From Pseudarthrobacter siccitolerans (lineage in GTDB: Bacteria > Actinomycetota > Actinomycetes > Actinomycetales > Micrococcaceae): 64,000 bases of DNA. The translations under genes were made by a program, and so were the position numbers. Shown here in pieces: positions 25,827-38,800 of this stretch; position 1 is the stretch's first letter; each line of letters starts with the position of its first letter. The notes under the pieces are model-generated. The model saw only the letters and a program-made list of their open reading frames with translations. It did not search any database and was not told the DNA's origin. The stretch covers positions 1,054,001-1,118,000 of the forward strand of contig NZ_JAUSXB010000001.1 in NCBI RefSeq assembly GCF_030823375.1. The letters are read 5' to 3'.

Positions 25827-27469
25827 GCATTACCAGTCCGCCGGCAAAAGGCCCGTCACTTCCAAAGCCCCTTCGGACGTTCGCGCTTCTGACCGGCTTG
25901 TTCGCTGTGCTCTTGGGTTTGTGGTCTGCCGCGACGCCCCTCATGGGCTTTCCAGATGAGCCAGCGCACACTATCAAAGCTGCCGCGGTTGTACGTGGCC
26001 AGGTCTTGGTTGAGGAAGGCACTTCATTCGGCCACGGCGTCCATGTCAAAGTTCCCGACTACATCGCCAACCTGCACGGTCAGGGCTGCTACAAGTTCAA
26101 TCGAGGGCAGGCCGCGGACTGTGCCCCACTGGTCTACGCGGATGATACCTACATGAACATCGGCGTTACCTCCGCCGCATCGTACAATCCCATGTACTAC
26201 TGGCTGGTAGGGCTTCCGACATTAGTCATTTCAGGCGCGCCCGCAATCTATGCAATGCGGCTTATCAGCGCATTGTTTTGCGCCGCCTTCTTCGCCGCGG
26301 GCTTCACGGCGTTGACCGAGTTGAGACGGCCCCAATATGCCGTAGCGTCAGCTGCGCTCGCCACCACGCCAATGGTCCTGTTCCTGGGTGGCGGCATCAA
26401 TCCGAATTCAATCGAGATTGCAGCCACCATGGCCGCTTTCTCCGGATTCGTGGTGGTTCTGGACAACTGGCGAAATACCAAGCTCGTAATTCCTGCGCTT
26501 GCGTCAGTTGCAGCCTCCACGGTTGTCTTAGCAAACGCCCGCCAGATATCGCTGGTATGGCTCCTGTGCGCCCTTGTCGCCGGAATGTGCTCCTTTACTT
26601 TCCGGCGCACCCTTCAGGTGTTCTACGACCGGCGAGTCCTCATTGCCGTGGCGCTAGCCGTTCCAGGAACCCTACTTGGTCTTTACTGGACGTGGATCGC
26701 TGCCCACGGACCAGCAAATGTCGGAGTAGCGCCCGACGGCATCGCCAGTCCGCACCCCGATGCTCCCCTGTATCGCGCCTTCATGATCATGCTGGACCGT
26801 ACCTACGATTTCTTTCCCCAATACATAGGTGTAATGGGTTGGCTGGACACGCCTGTGCCTGAGCTCGTCATGTTGGTGTGGGGCGCCCTCATGGTCGCGG
26901 CGCTCGTTGTTCCTTTCTGTATCCGGCCCCTCCGCAGCTGGACTGGCTACTGGGTGGCATTGGTATTGTTGTATATCGTGCCGGCGCTGTTACAAACTGC
27001 ACTGTGGCGCTCCATGGGATTCATCTGGCAAGGTCGATACACATTGCCGCTAGTCGTTGTCGTATTCATTACCGTTGGGCTTGGCCTCCGACGACTCCGT
27101 TTCGCGAATAGTGACCCAGCTGCAAATATAGCGCGCACGGTATTCTGGCTTATAGGCGGATGCCATACGCTGGCGTTCGTATATGTTCTTCGGCGCTACG
27201 TGGTGGGCATCAGCGAGTCCGCGAACTGGCAGACTTTGTTTTCGTCCCCGGATTGGCAACCACCCTTCGGCTGGCTGGTGTTGACCGTGCTCTACCTTGC
27301 CGCTACGGCTGCGGGCGTGGAGATATTGTTCCGTTACCTCTACCCTGGGCACAGCCTCTTTAGACGACGGAAGTCGCTGCCAGCCCTTGCCAGTGTCACC
27401 GTCGACCAGGTCGCGGCTCGGACTGCCGCCGAGCCGGTTGATTCGGACGTCCGCGCGAACACTGCCTGA
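25823..27469 (+). CDS. DUF2142 membrane protein, paralogue 1
   Basis: This 548-residue polytopic protein has about 11-12 helices and the DUF2142 signature SAATPLMGFPDEPAHTIKAAA after the first helix. This is an acidic first-loop motif (DEPAH) reminiscent of GT-C glycosyltransferases. It is followed by YNPMYYWLVGLPTL and NPNSIEIAATMAAF. It probably uses polyprenyl-phosphate sugars outside the membrane, but no activity is established for the family. Translationally coupled to the PstS-like lipoprotein. A second DUF2142 gene lies 2.3 kb downstream, with a dead transposase and GtrA between them. Confidence 0.85.
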   Translation: MSITSPPAKGPSLPKPLRTFALLTGLFAVLLGLWSAATPLMGFPDEPAHTIKAAAVVRGQVLVEEGTSFGHGVHVKVPDYIANLHGQGCYKFNRGQAADCAPLVYADDTYMNIGVTSAASYNPMYYWLVGLPTLVISGAPAIYAMRLISALFCAAFFAAGFTALTELRRPQYAVASAALATTPMVLFLGGGINPNSIEIAATMAAFSGFVVVLDNWRNTKLVIPALASVAASTVVLANARQISLVWLLCALVAGMCSFTFRRTLQVFYDRRVLIAVALAVPGTLLGLYWTWIAAHGPANVGVAPDGIASPHPDAPLYRAFMIMLDRTYDFFPQYIGVMGWLDTPVPELVMLVWGALMVAALVVPFCIRPLRSWTGYWVALVLLYIVPALLQTALWRSMGFIWQGRYTLPLVVVVFITVGLGLRRLRFANSDPAANIARTVFWLIGGCHTLAFVYVLRRYVVGISESANWQTLFSSPDWQPPFGWLVLTVLYLAATAAGVEILFRYLYPGHSLFRRRKSLPALASVTVDQVAARTAAEPVDSDVRANTA

Positions 27470-27868
27470 TTTGCCCATCACAAGTGGGCTGGACATGCGG
27501 AGAGGGCTTCCTCGTTTCAGGGTTGACGGTCCGCGCTCGCCGCCCTTGGCCGTGCAGGGTGAAACCCGGGGAGTACCACGGGCAAACGACGCCACAAGCA
27601 ACTGCTTTTGCGCCGAATCCCCGGTGTGCAGACTGGTTTAGGGTCTCGGGCGACTTTGGGCCAACCAGATGCCTGTCGCCCTCTGGCCGCCACACTGAAA
27701 CACGGCCCAGCTCCTCTAAGCCTCGCGAATCACTCGCTCATAGAAACGTAGTTGGCTGGCCCGCTGAAGGAATCGTTCTCGTCGGGCATTGCCGTCTCGG
27801 GACTACCTGAAGCAGCAAGCTGCACGGTCGGTGGACTTGTTATCTGGGCCTTCGGGTTAAGGCATGGT
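27470..27868. other. Unassigned stretch after DUF2142 paralogue 1
   Basis: These roughly 400 bp contain short open frames on both strands, but none with a convincing start, codon pattern or known motif. The stretch leads into the end of a dead ISL3 transposase, so it is best seen as insertion debris. A terminator for the upstream operon would be expected here, but I found no strong stem with a T-run. Confidence 0.45.
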
Positions 27869-29068
27869 TCATCGATTTTGATCCGGTAGGGGCCGGTGAC
27901 CGCTAGCTGCGAGCAGGCAGCTGATTCTGTGGTTGGGGAAGCTGCGGTAGCCACGGGCGATTCTGCGGGTAGTTTCGATGACTCCGTTGATTGCTCCTGT
28001 GGATCTATTCGAGGCGCCTTTCGTGTCGAAATAGGCCAAGATCGCGCTCTTCCATTGCTTGAGTGTGCGGCAAAGGAGGCGACTTCCGGGATCGGCATGT
28101 CGAGAACGAGGCGATGACTTCATTCACGAGGTCTCGGCCACGTTCCGCTCTAGCGTGGTAGATGTGGCGGAGCTTCTGGTAGCACTGCCAGGCGAGGGTG
28201 ACTTCGTAGTCGGGGTCCCCAAGGTGAGTTTCGCGTCCAGCCGGGCGGATTGTTTGTCGGTGAGGCGTCGGCGCCGTGTCGATCTGCAGCGGCCTGCGGA
28301 TGCCGTAGAGCGGATCTCCCTTGCGGCCGGTGGCACATCGCTGACACTGCTGAACCCTGCGGCGGACTTCATCGACCATGGCTGAACCTCGCTTGACGAC
28401 GAAAGGCGTCCTGAACAGTGATGGCTTCGGGCAGTTCGTCGCGGATCGCGTTCGCGTACCCGGGGAAGGGATCCAGTGCCGCCGTTTTGATCCCGGCGTG
28501 ACGATGTGCGACGAGACATCTCGTCGACGCCGAGCGCATTCACCCTGACACGCCGCCCGTGATGCCGATGCGTCTCGTGGCCTCTGCCTTGATGCGTCCC
28601 AGACATTGTGCCAGGAAACGCAGAACTGGTGCGCCAGGGCTGAGTCCGAGGTGTCGAGACGCTGCAGCGCCTCGGTCGCCCGCCCGACTGCCCTGGCGGT
28701 CGGTTTCCCCCGCGGTCCAGCCAGCGGATGCTCCTCACTGATGGTGTTTCCCCGGGCAGTCCGGGTCCCGCGCCACCATACCCGCTTGGCCCACATCAGC
28801 CGCACCGGCCTACCGAAACAGGCAATGTCATGACGCCGGGCCTGCCGGAGTCCGTGGCCGACCGCGGCGACTCCGGCACTCCGGCGAAGTCCCCGGTCTC
28901 GACGCCCAGAACCATGCCGGCCTCGGTTGCCGTGACGGAGCGAAGGTGGATGCCCTCGACAAGGAGGAGAGTATCGGCGCGCGTGCACCAGCGGCCACCG
29001 GAACAAGACCTAGAGTTATTCATGTCAGGGGTTTCTTTTGGGTATTGGTTTTGCTTGGTAGCTACCAA
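27869..29068 (-). pseudogene. Nearly full-length but frameshifted ISL3-family transposase
   Basis: Reading the minus strand across frames recovers almost the whole protein: LVEGIHLRSVTATEAGMVL, then VAAVGHGLRQARRHDIACFG, RPVRLMWAKRVW and SEEHPLAGPRGKPTARAVG. DTSDSALAHQFCVSWHNVWD, AMVDEVRRRVQQ, GRKGDPLYGIRRPLQ, LAWQCYQKLRHIYHARAERG, LKQWKSAILAYFDTKGASN and TGAINGVIETTRRIARGY complete it. At least five frame changes and losses make it inactive. Its C-terminus matches the isolated tail at 4.1-4.3 kb, so both come from the same ISL3 lineage, distinct from the intact element. I could not fix its terminal repeats. Confidence 0.85.
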
Positions 29069-29236
29069 TCCAAGAGGCCCTGACCTCTTTCCATCCGGCC
29101 CACGCCAGCAGCACGCCGCGCGGGCGCGCCTTAGACAGCTCTAACCATGGCCATCTGCGATGAGCCTGTTATCCGCTATCGCAAACGACTGCTGTTTTCG
29201 TTGAGGTACATCTTCGGGTTTGCCAAGACGGTCCAA

Positions 29237-29713
29237 TTAAGACTTTCTGGAGCTTTCGCTGCTCTTGAAAATCCAGTGACGGTAAAGAAAATAGTTCCAG
29301 ACCGTGGTCAGGATAGTTGAAGTCGCCTTGCCCACCATGTACGACCACCCCAACGTGTCAAAGCCTGTCACGATAACGTCGCTCACCAGAATGTTTACGA
29401 CTACCAACAGGACATATTTCATCGCGCTAATGCCGCGGTTGTTGGTCGCCTGGAAGGTAAAAATGCGCTGGAGCAAGAAATTGAAGATAAGGCTGACGAC
29501 AAAAGCAACTGGTGTTGCAATCCAGAGCTCGACCCCAAGAAACTCGTGGAGGAAGACAAGAAGGCCCAGATCCAAGGCAAAAGAGAGGCCCCCGACGACG
29601 AGGAACCTGACCACTGAAGATGCAACGATCCAGCGCACCCATGCCCGTGCCCGCGGGTAGTTAGGCTCCTCATCCTCGCGTGGTTCTGACGCACGCAACG
29701 GTGAACTCGGCAT
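29237..29713 (-). CDS. GtrA-family membrane protein
   Basis: This 158-residue protein has four hydrophobic helices (about 35-150) and the GtrA pattern VRFLVVGGLSFALDLGLLVFL, SLIFNFLLQRIFTF, and a C-terminal TTVWNYFLYRHWIFKSSES. GtrA proteins are proposed flippases or membrane partners for polyprenyl-phosphate sugars. This one could translocate the product of the GT2 at 16.4 kb. The ATG at 29713 is preferred because GGAGAGG lies upstream, whereas the longer frame would start with TTG. It is divergent from DUF2142 paralogue 2 with a 77-bp shared promoter region. Confidence 0.87.
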   Translation of the reverse strand: MPSSPLRASEPREDEEPNYPRARAWVRWIVASSVVRFLVVGGLSFALDLGLLVFLHEFLGVELWIATPVAFVVSLIFNFLLQRIFTFQATNNRGISAMKYVLLVVVNILVSDVIVTGFDTLGWSYMVGKATSTILTTVWNYFLYRHWIFKSSESSRKS

Positions 29714-29790
29714 TTGTGGTGGTCCTCTCCCGGACGAAACGGAGAATCCCGACAATCAGCAGCCGACCTCCAAGTAAGGTTAAAACTATC

Positions 29791-31332
29791 ATGCGAACTT
29801 CCCTACTCCTCAGGCCAGCACCCAGCCTCCAGGCTGTCCGTGTTCGTCCTGGACAGCTACGTGTCCTTTTCCTTGCCTGGCTTCTCATCGGCGCGGCCGG
29901 CACCATATGGTGTTTCGCATCGCCGTTGATGTCCATACCGGACGAGCCTGCCCACACAGTTAAGGCCGCTGCGGTCGCTCGCGGACAGCTAAGCGGAACC
30001 AGCTCCGGAATACAGGGGGAGCCTTTATCGGTCCAGGTGCCAGGTTTCATCGCACAACTTCACAGGTACAGTTGCTTCGCTCAGCATTCAGACATCACCC
30101 CTGCCTGTTCGCCGACCATCGACGCTTCAGACCGTGGTTGGACTACAGCAAAGACCTCCGCGGGTAACTACAACCCCGTTTACTACGGCATTGTAGGCAT
30201 CGGCAGCCGTGGACTAAGTGGAGAGCCGGCCCTGTATGCGATGCGGCTTATTAGTACGTGGGTAACTGCCTTCTTCCTGGCATCCGTCGTAAGCGCGGCA
30301 TCGTCGCTGCGTAGATTCCAGCTGCCAGTCATAGCTGTGGGGGTATCACTAACCCCCGCAGTCCTGTTTTTGGCCGGCTCCATAAATCCCAACGCCATCG
30401 AGATAGGCGCCACCGCCGCGCTTTTCATGAACTTGTGTGCCATCTTCGAGCAGTCAGCCGGCAAAATCAGAATTCACACCCTGAACGTGGCCACCGGCGC
30501 ATTGTCCGGGATGCTACTTGCCAACACCCGGCCGTTGGCGCTTGTGTGGCTGTGCCTGGCGGCCCTGGCCGCACTACTCTGCTACGGATTCCCTGCTCTC
30601 CTCCGGGCCCTCAAGGATTGGCGGTTCGTCACAGCCCTCGGATCAGTTTTCCTGTCATGTCTCTTTGCCTTGTGGTGGATCGTTTCTGCGAAGAGTTTTG
30701 ACAGCCTTCTGGCTGGCCCACCAATGCCAGGTGACCAGGCGGCACTGGCTATGCTGGACAAATCAATAGGATTCATGGTCGAGTACGTCGGGGTGCTGGG
30801 TTGGCTCGACACCATGCCGCCTGCGGGAACGCTTTACGCGTGGGTGCTTGGGTTCGGGGTTTTGCTTTTCCTGGCTTTTACAGCCCGCCCCGTTCGTGCA
30901 CGATGGGTCATGTTACTGATGGTGATCGCAGTGATCGCGGTCCCGACGGTGTTGCAGGCATCCTCAAGCGAGAAACTTGGATGGATTTGGCAGGGCCGAT
31001 ACGCCCTAGCGATGGTGCTTACCATGCTTCTGGCTGCAGGTGTAGCGGCAAGATTCCGGCCATTCAGGATTACGCCTTGGCGGAAGTCTGCTATCCGATG
31101 GGGCGTTATACTCGGAGTCCTTGCCCACCTATACGTCTTCCTTGAAGGCCTCCGACGCTACACCGTAGGCATTCACGGTCTGTATATCAACTGGGGCGAG
31201 ATGTTCGAGCCTCAGTGGCAACCGCCATTTTCCTGGCAAGGTCTAACAGTCGCATACGTTTTGGTCCTCTCGGTTGCGGGCGTCTGTCTTTACCGACTGC
31301 TGACGGTCAGAGGGACCCAGGCCGCCGCTTGA
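29791..31332 (+). CDS. DUF2142 membrane protein, paralogue 2
   Basis: This 513-residue polytopic protein is a paralogue of the DUF2142 gene at 25.8 kb. It shares CFASPLMSIPDEPAHTVKAA, YNPVYYGIVGIGS, NPNAIEIGATAALF, GVLGWLDTMPPAGTL, LGWIWQGRYALAMVLTMLL and a C-terminal GEMFEPQWQPPFSWQGL. It starts at the ATG at 29791, because the frame upstream has no membrane or signal character and overlaps GtrA. It is bordered downstream by IS982 copy 2, only 13 bp after the stop codon. Two non-identical copies in one locus suggest either two different sugar side chains or divergence after duplication. Confidence 0.85.
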   Translation: MRTSLLLRPAPSLQAVRVRPGQLRVLFLAWLLIGAAGTIWCFASPLMSIPDEPAHTVKAAAVARGQLSGTSSGIQGEPLSVQVPGFIAQLHRYSCFAQHSDITPACSPTIDASDRGWTTAKTSAGNYNPVYYGIVGIGSRGLSGEPALYAMRLISTWVTAFFLASVVSAASSLRRFQLPVIAVGVSLTPAVLFLAGSINPNAIEIGATAALFMNLCAIFEQSAGKIRIHTLNVATGALSGMLLANTRPLALVWLCLAALAALLCYGFPALLRALKDWRFVTALGSVFLSCLFALWWIVSAKSFDSLLAGPPMPGDQAALAMLDKSIGFMVEYVGVLGWLDTMPPAGTLYAWVLGFGVLLFLAFTARPVRARWVMLLMVIAVIAVPTVLQASSSEKLGWIWQGRYALAMVLTMLLAAGVAARFRPFRITPWRKSAIRWGVILGVLAHLYVFLEGLRRYTVGIHGLYINWGEMFEPQWQPPFSWQGLTVAYVLVLSVAGVCLYRLLTVRGTQAAA

Positions 31333-31345
31333 ATACGGCCTCTGG

Positions 31346-32332
31346 ATGAGTAATTCCTAATGCCCGGGACGGTGGGGAGGCTTTTAAAGTAAGGCGGAGA
31401 GTGTTAAACCCGGTATGTGAACCCCGAACTAAACACTCTCCTGACCACACTCTATGTCCTTCTCACCGACCGTGTCCGGCCTGATCTTGGCGTGTCCCGG
31501 GACCGGCGGCCCGGGCGCAAGCCCGGGCTATCCGGAGCTGCTCTGCCTGGCGGTGGCACAGCAACTGCTCGGATACTCCTCCGAAACCAGGTGGATCAGA
31601 TATGCCCGGACGCACCTGACCGGGATGTTCCCCGGCATCCCGCAGCAATCCGGCTACAACAAACGCCTCCGGGCCGCCGGGACGCTGATCTCCGCGACCA
31701 TCACGGCCCTGGCCAAGGACACCCCGTCCTGGCATGACGTACTTCGACTGGTCGATTCGTCCCCGCTGCCCTGCGGGATGTCACGGGAGACCGTCAAACG
31801 CAGCGATCTTGCCGGGCATGCCGGCTACGGCTATTGCGCGTCGCACTCGCGTTTTTCTGGGGCTTCCGCCTGTACCTGATCATTACCCCTGAAGGAATGC
31901 CGGTCATCTGGGGCCTGGCGAACCCGAAAGTCGGGGAACGCGAGGTCACCCAGGCCCTCCTGGAAAAGGACCATCATCTCGTCCGCGCCGGCCAGGTCAT
32001 CTTGGGCGACAAAGGCTTCGCCGGCAAGGATTTTGAACGGTTCATCACCGAGGACCTCGGCGCCCACCTCATCAGACCCGACCGCAAGGACGAGAAGCCA
32101 CGCTTCGGCAAACTCGGCGGCATCCAGCAATGGATCGAATCAGTCTTTGACGCCCTCAAAGGCCAACTCACCCTCGAAGAACACGGTGGGCGCACCTTGA
32201 AGGCGTCAAAGCACGCGTCGCTGCACGGCTCCTGGCCCTCGCCGCCGGCATCTGGCACAACTGGCTCACCGGCGCGCCCCGCAAACGCTCCCTGGTCGCC
32301 TACGACCACTAAATCCAATAGGACTTAATCAT
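31346..32332 (+). mobile_element. Decayed IS982-family element, copy 2
   Basis: The 987-bp element has terminal inverted repeats ATGAGTAATTCCTA (31346-31359) and the complement of TAGGACTTAATCAT (32319-32332), matching at 12 of 14 positions. They are nearly identical to those of copy 1. The outside tetramers are CTGG (left) and CTAG (right). Both copies face the same way and enclose about 18.3 kb of polysaccharide genes. Confidence 0.85.
31417..32312 (+). pseudogene. IS982-family transposase with about three frameshifts
   Basis: Nearly all of the protein can be read across frames: NPELNTLLTTLYVLLTDRV, then ELLCLAVAQQLLGYSSETRW, GMFPGIPQQSGYNKRLRAAG and VDSSPLPCGMSRETVKRSDL. AGYGYCASHSRF, a frame change near 31855, FRLYLIITPEGMPVIWGLAN, ILGDKGFAGKDFERFI, FGKLGGIQQWIESVFDALKG, a frame change near 32200, and WLTGAPRKRSLVAYDH follow. 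All catalytic-region blocks are present. Only about three small indels (near 31535, 31855 and 32200) inactivate it, or they could be sequencing errors. Confidence 0.85.
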
Positions 32333-32337
32333 CTAGT

Positions 32338-32377
32338 GAGACGCGAAGTGCCTATGGCGCAAGGTACTTCGCGTCTC
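32338..32377 (-). terminator. 12-bp stem after glfT2
   Basis: GAGACGCGAAGT (32338-32349) pairs exactly with ACTTCGCGTCTC (32366-32377). It lies 15 bp beyond the end of glfT2 on the minus strand and just outside the right end of IS982 copy 2. There is no T-run, so termination would be imperfect or Rho-assisted. Confidence 0.5.
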
Positions 32378-32391
32378 GAGGCCGCTAGGGT

Positions 32392-35848
<3,457 letters not shown>

Positions 35849-38800
35849 ATGAAATTCCATTGCACCCTCGTCCGCAGCACGGGATCCGGATTGCAGGAGC
35901 CACCCCTGGAACTCACCGTCCAGGCTCCAGAAGGCGCCGCCGGCTCCGACATCCAAATCCAACTGACGCGTCGGTTCGGGACCGGAGCCGTCTCAACCTG
36001 CGGCAAGGACCTGGGCTCTCTCAGTGTTGGTACGGCGCCGCTAGTTAACGGGGCAGTGCTGGTGGACGGGGCCTCCCATCCGGGAGCCAGAAAACTCCGA
36101 CGGCGGGTTCCCACTGACGGTGCCCGCCTGGCCCTTGCAGTCCACAGCGGCGTCGGCGCCGGCACTGTGGTGCCCTTACACCGCGGCTCGTACACCATAG
36201 GCCGGAGCGGCACGCGCATAGTGATCCCCGACCCCGAACTCTCCAGGGAACACGCTCGCCTCGATGTCACCGAAACGGACATCATGATCATCGACGTTGA
36301 CAGCGCCAACGGAATTATCGTCGACGGCGAGAGGGTAAGAAATGCCGCTATTTCCACGGACTCGGTCATCCGCTGCGGGAACACAACGATGTCGCTGGTG
36401 CTGATGGACATGCCGGAAAATGCACTCGCCAATGCCGGAATGTCGACGCAACAGCCCCTCATCGTCGCCGGCCGGGCGGAGACAGGCAACCGTGCCATGC
36501 TCATCCTCACGGCGGCCCTTCCGTTGCTGATTGGGGTAGGACTTGCCGTGGTCACGGGCATGTGGATGTTCCTCGCGTTTTCGGCCGCCTCGGCGGTATC
36601 CGTCCTTGTGCCCCTCGCCACCGGACGCAGCCAGCGCCGTGACCTTGCCAAAGCTGTTGCTGCCGCCGTGGCAGAAGACCGGAAACGACGACGGGGTGCG
36701 GGACCATCGCTGGCACGCCTGGTTCTGGCCGGTCGTCAGCAGCAAAGCAGCAAGAAGCAGGGCGGCCAAACGCAGGTTGCCCCGGCATCGTGCGCTGAAG
36801 GGGGCGGCGTTTGGCTGCGGCTCGGCGAGGCTCCACAACCGGCGAACGTGACGGTTGAGCCAGCTTCCTCGCCTGTTAGTGTTCCCACCGCGGGCATCGT
36901 CCCCGTAGTTTTGGATCCGGGAGTGCCCAAGACAACGTTTCGCGGACCAGGTGTCGTGGTTGACGGCCTGGTCCGTTCCCTCGTGATGCAGCTCGCAGGC
37001 TACCCCAGGGCCCGCGGCACCCACATCCTCCTGGTGGGCGCGTCCGGTCGGCTTCCTCTGGGCGCGCGGTACCTGCGGGGCGCCACACTCACCACTTCCC
37101 ACGACGAGGCACGCCAGATTCTGGCCGAAGTCGTCGAGCCCAAACAACAGCACCAGGGTGTCCTTATCTTGCTGGGAGCTTCCAAGGCACAGGACGACGA
37201 CGTCACGGCGGCTACGGCCGCAGGGCTTGGTTGGCAGGTCCTTCAGTTCCTCCCCGCCGGCGGAGGAAGTGACGGCACCTGGGAGGTGCAGCTTTCCGAG
37301 CGGACCTCCGCCCTTCGGAGCCCGGCAGGTGACGTTGATTTCGTCCCGGATCTGGCCCCGGAAGCAGTCTTCAATGATTTCTGCCGGAAGCTTGCAGGAC
37401 AACCTGATCCGCCTGGCCCGGGACCCAAGGCTGTCCCCGCCTACTGCTCGCTTCAGGAACTGCTGCCGCTCTCTCCGGACAGCATCGCTGCCCGATGGCA
37501 TGCGAGCGCCAATACACGGGCACTAAAAGTTCCACTCGGGGTCGGTACAACCGGAACGCGCAGCCTTGACCTCAACGCAGACGGCCCCCATCTGCTGGTT
37601 GCTGGCACCACGGGCTCCGGCAAGTCAGAACTGCTCCGCACCCTCACCCTGGCCTTGGCCCTCACCCATCCCCCGGATCGGGTGAACTTCCTTTTTGTTG
37701 ATTTCAAGGGCGGGTCCGGGTTGGGCCCCTTGGCCGAACTGGTCCATTGCGTCGGCCTGCTGACCGACCTGTCCACCTACGAACTCGAACGGACCCTGGC
37801 CTCACTCAGGGCCGAGATCAGGCTGCGCGAGGAAGCACTGGCGGCCGCACAGGTGCCCGATCTCGCTGCCTACAGGTCTACTGCGGCTTCGCGCGGCTTC
37901 CCGCTCCCCCATCTGGTCATCGTCATCGATGAATTCAGGATGCTCGTTGATGATGCACCGGAGGCACTGCGCGAACTGATGCGTATCGCAGCGATCGGCC
38001 GTTCGCTGGGAATCCACCTGGTTATGGCCACTCAACGGCCGCAGGGATCCGTGACGGCGGACATCCGGGCCAATGTCACCTCCAGCATTGCCCTCAGGGT
38101 GCAATCCGACATGGAGTCCAGCGACATCATCAACACCAAAGACGCAGCCGGCATCAGCGTGGGCACACCCGGGCGGGCTTTCCTGGCGCGGGGCACCGAA
38201 GCGCCGCAGGAATTTCAGACAGCATCAATCGGGACGGCTCCTGACGGATCCTGCCAAGCAGGCGTTGTTACGGTGCTCTCCGCCGTCGAGTGGCTGGCAT
38301 CGCAGGGAGCTGGGCGTACAGGCAGTGTCGGCGCCAGGAGAGAGTACAGGGCGAGGCAGCAGACACCTGCCCAGGCTGCCCACCCCTCGGTTGCGATGGT
38401 TCAGCACCTGTGGCACGAGCAGAAGGGACAGATGCCTCGCCGACCGGTGGCGGCTCCCCTGCCTTCGACCCTGCAGGCCCCGCACAACAAGGCATCACTG
38501 ACCCCGCCGGGCAGCGGCGGAGGCACCGGATGGTTTACTGAACTCGGCCTGATGGATCGCCCGGAACAGCAAGAAGTCGCGCCCCTGGTCTGGAAGCCCG
38601 CCGAGCACAGCCATCTGGCTCTGGTGGGCGGCCCGTCTTCCGGCGCACCGCAGGCCCTTGAACTCGGTGTCGCCCGGTTGATTCTCGGCCCGGTGGAGGC
38701 ACACGGTTACCTACTGGACGCAGGCGGCACTTTCCTTAGCCTGGCCAATTCGGGACACATCGGAGCGCACGTGGGGCCCCAAGAATTGAGGAGGGCTGTC

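Noticed and set aside
27470..27868. Possible small gene in the gap after DUF2142 paralogue 1
   Set aside because: Open frames on both strands are short, have no start signal and match no family I recognise.
36176..37501. A 441-codon minus-strand open frame inside the FHA/FtsK gene
   Set aside because: It is antisense to the FHA domain and first ATPase module; no motif or start signal supports it.
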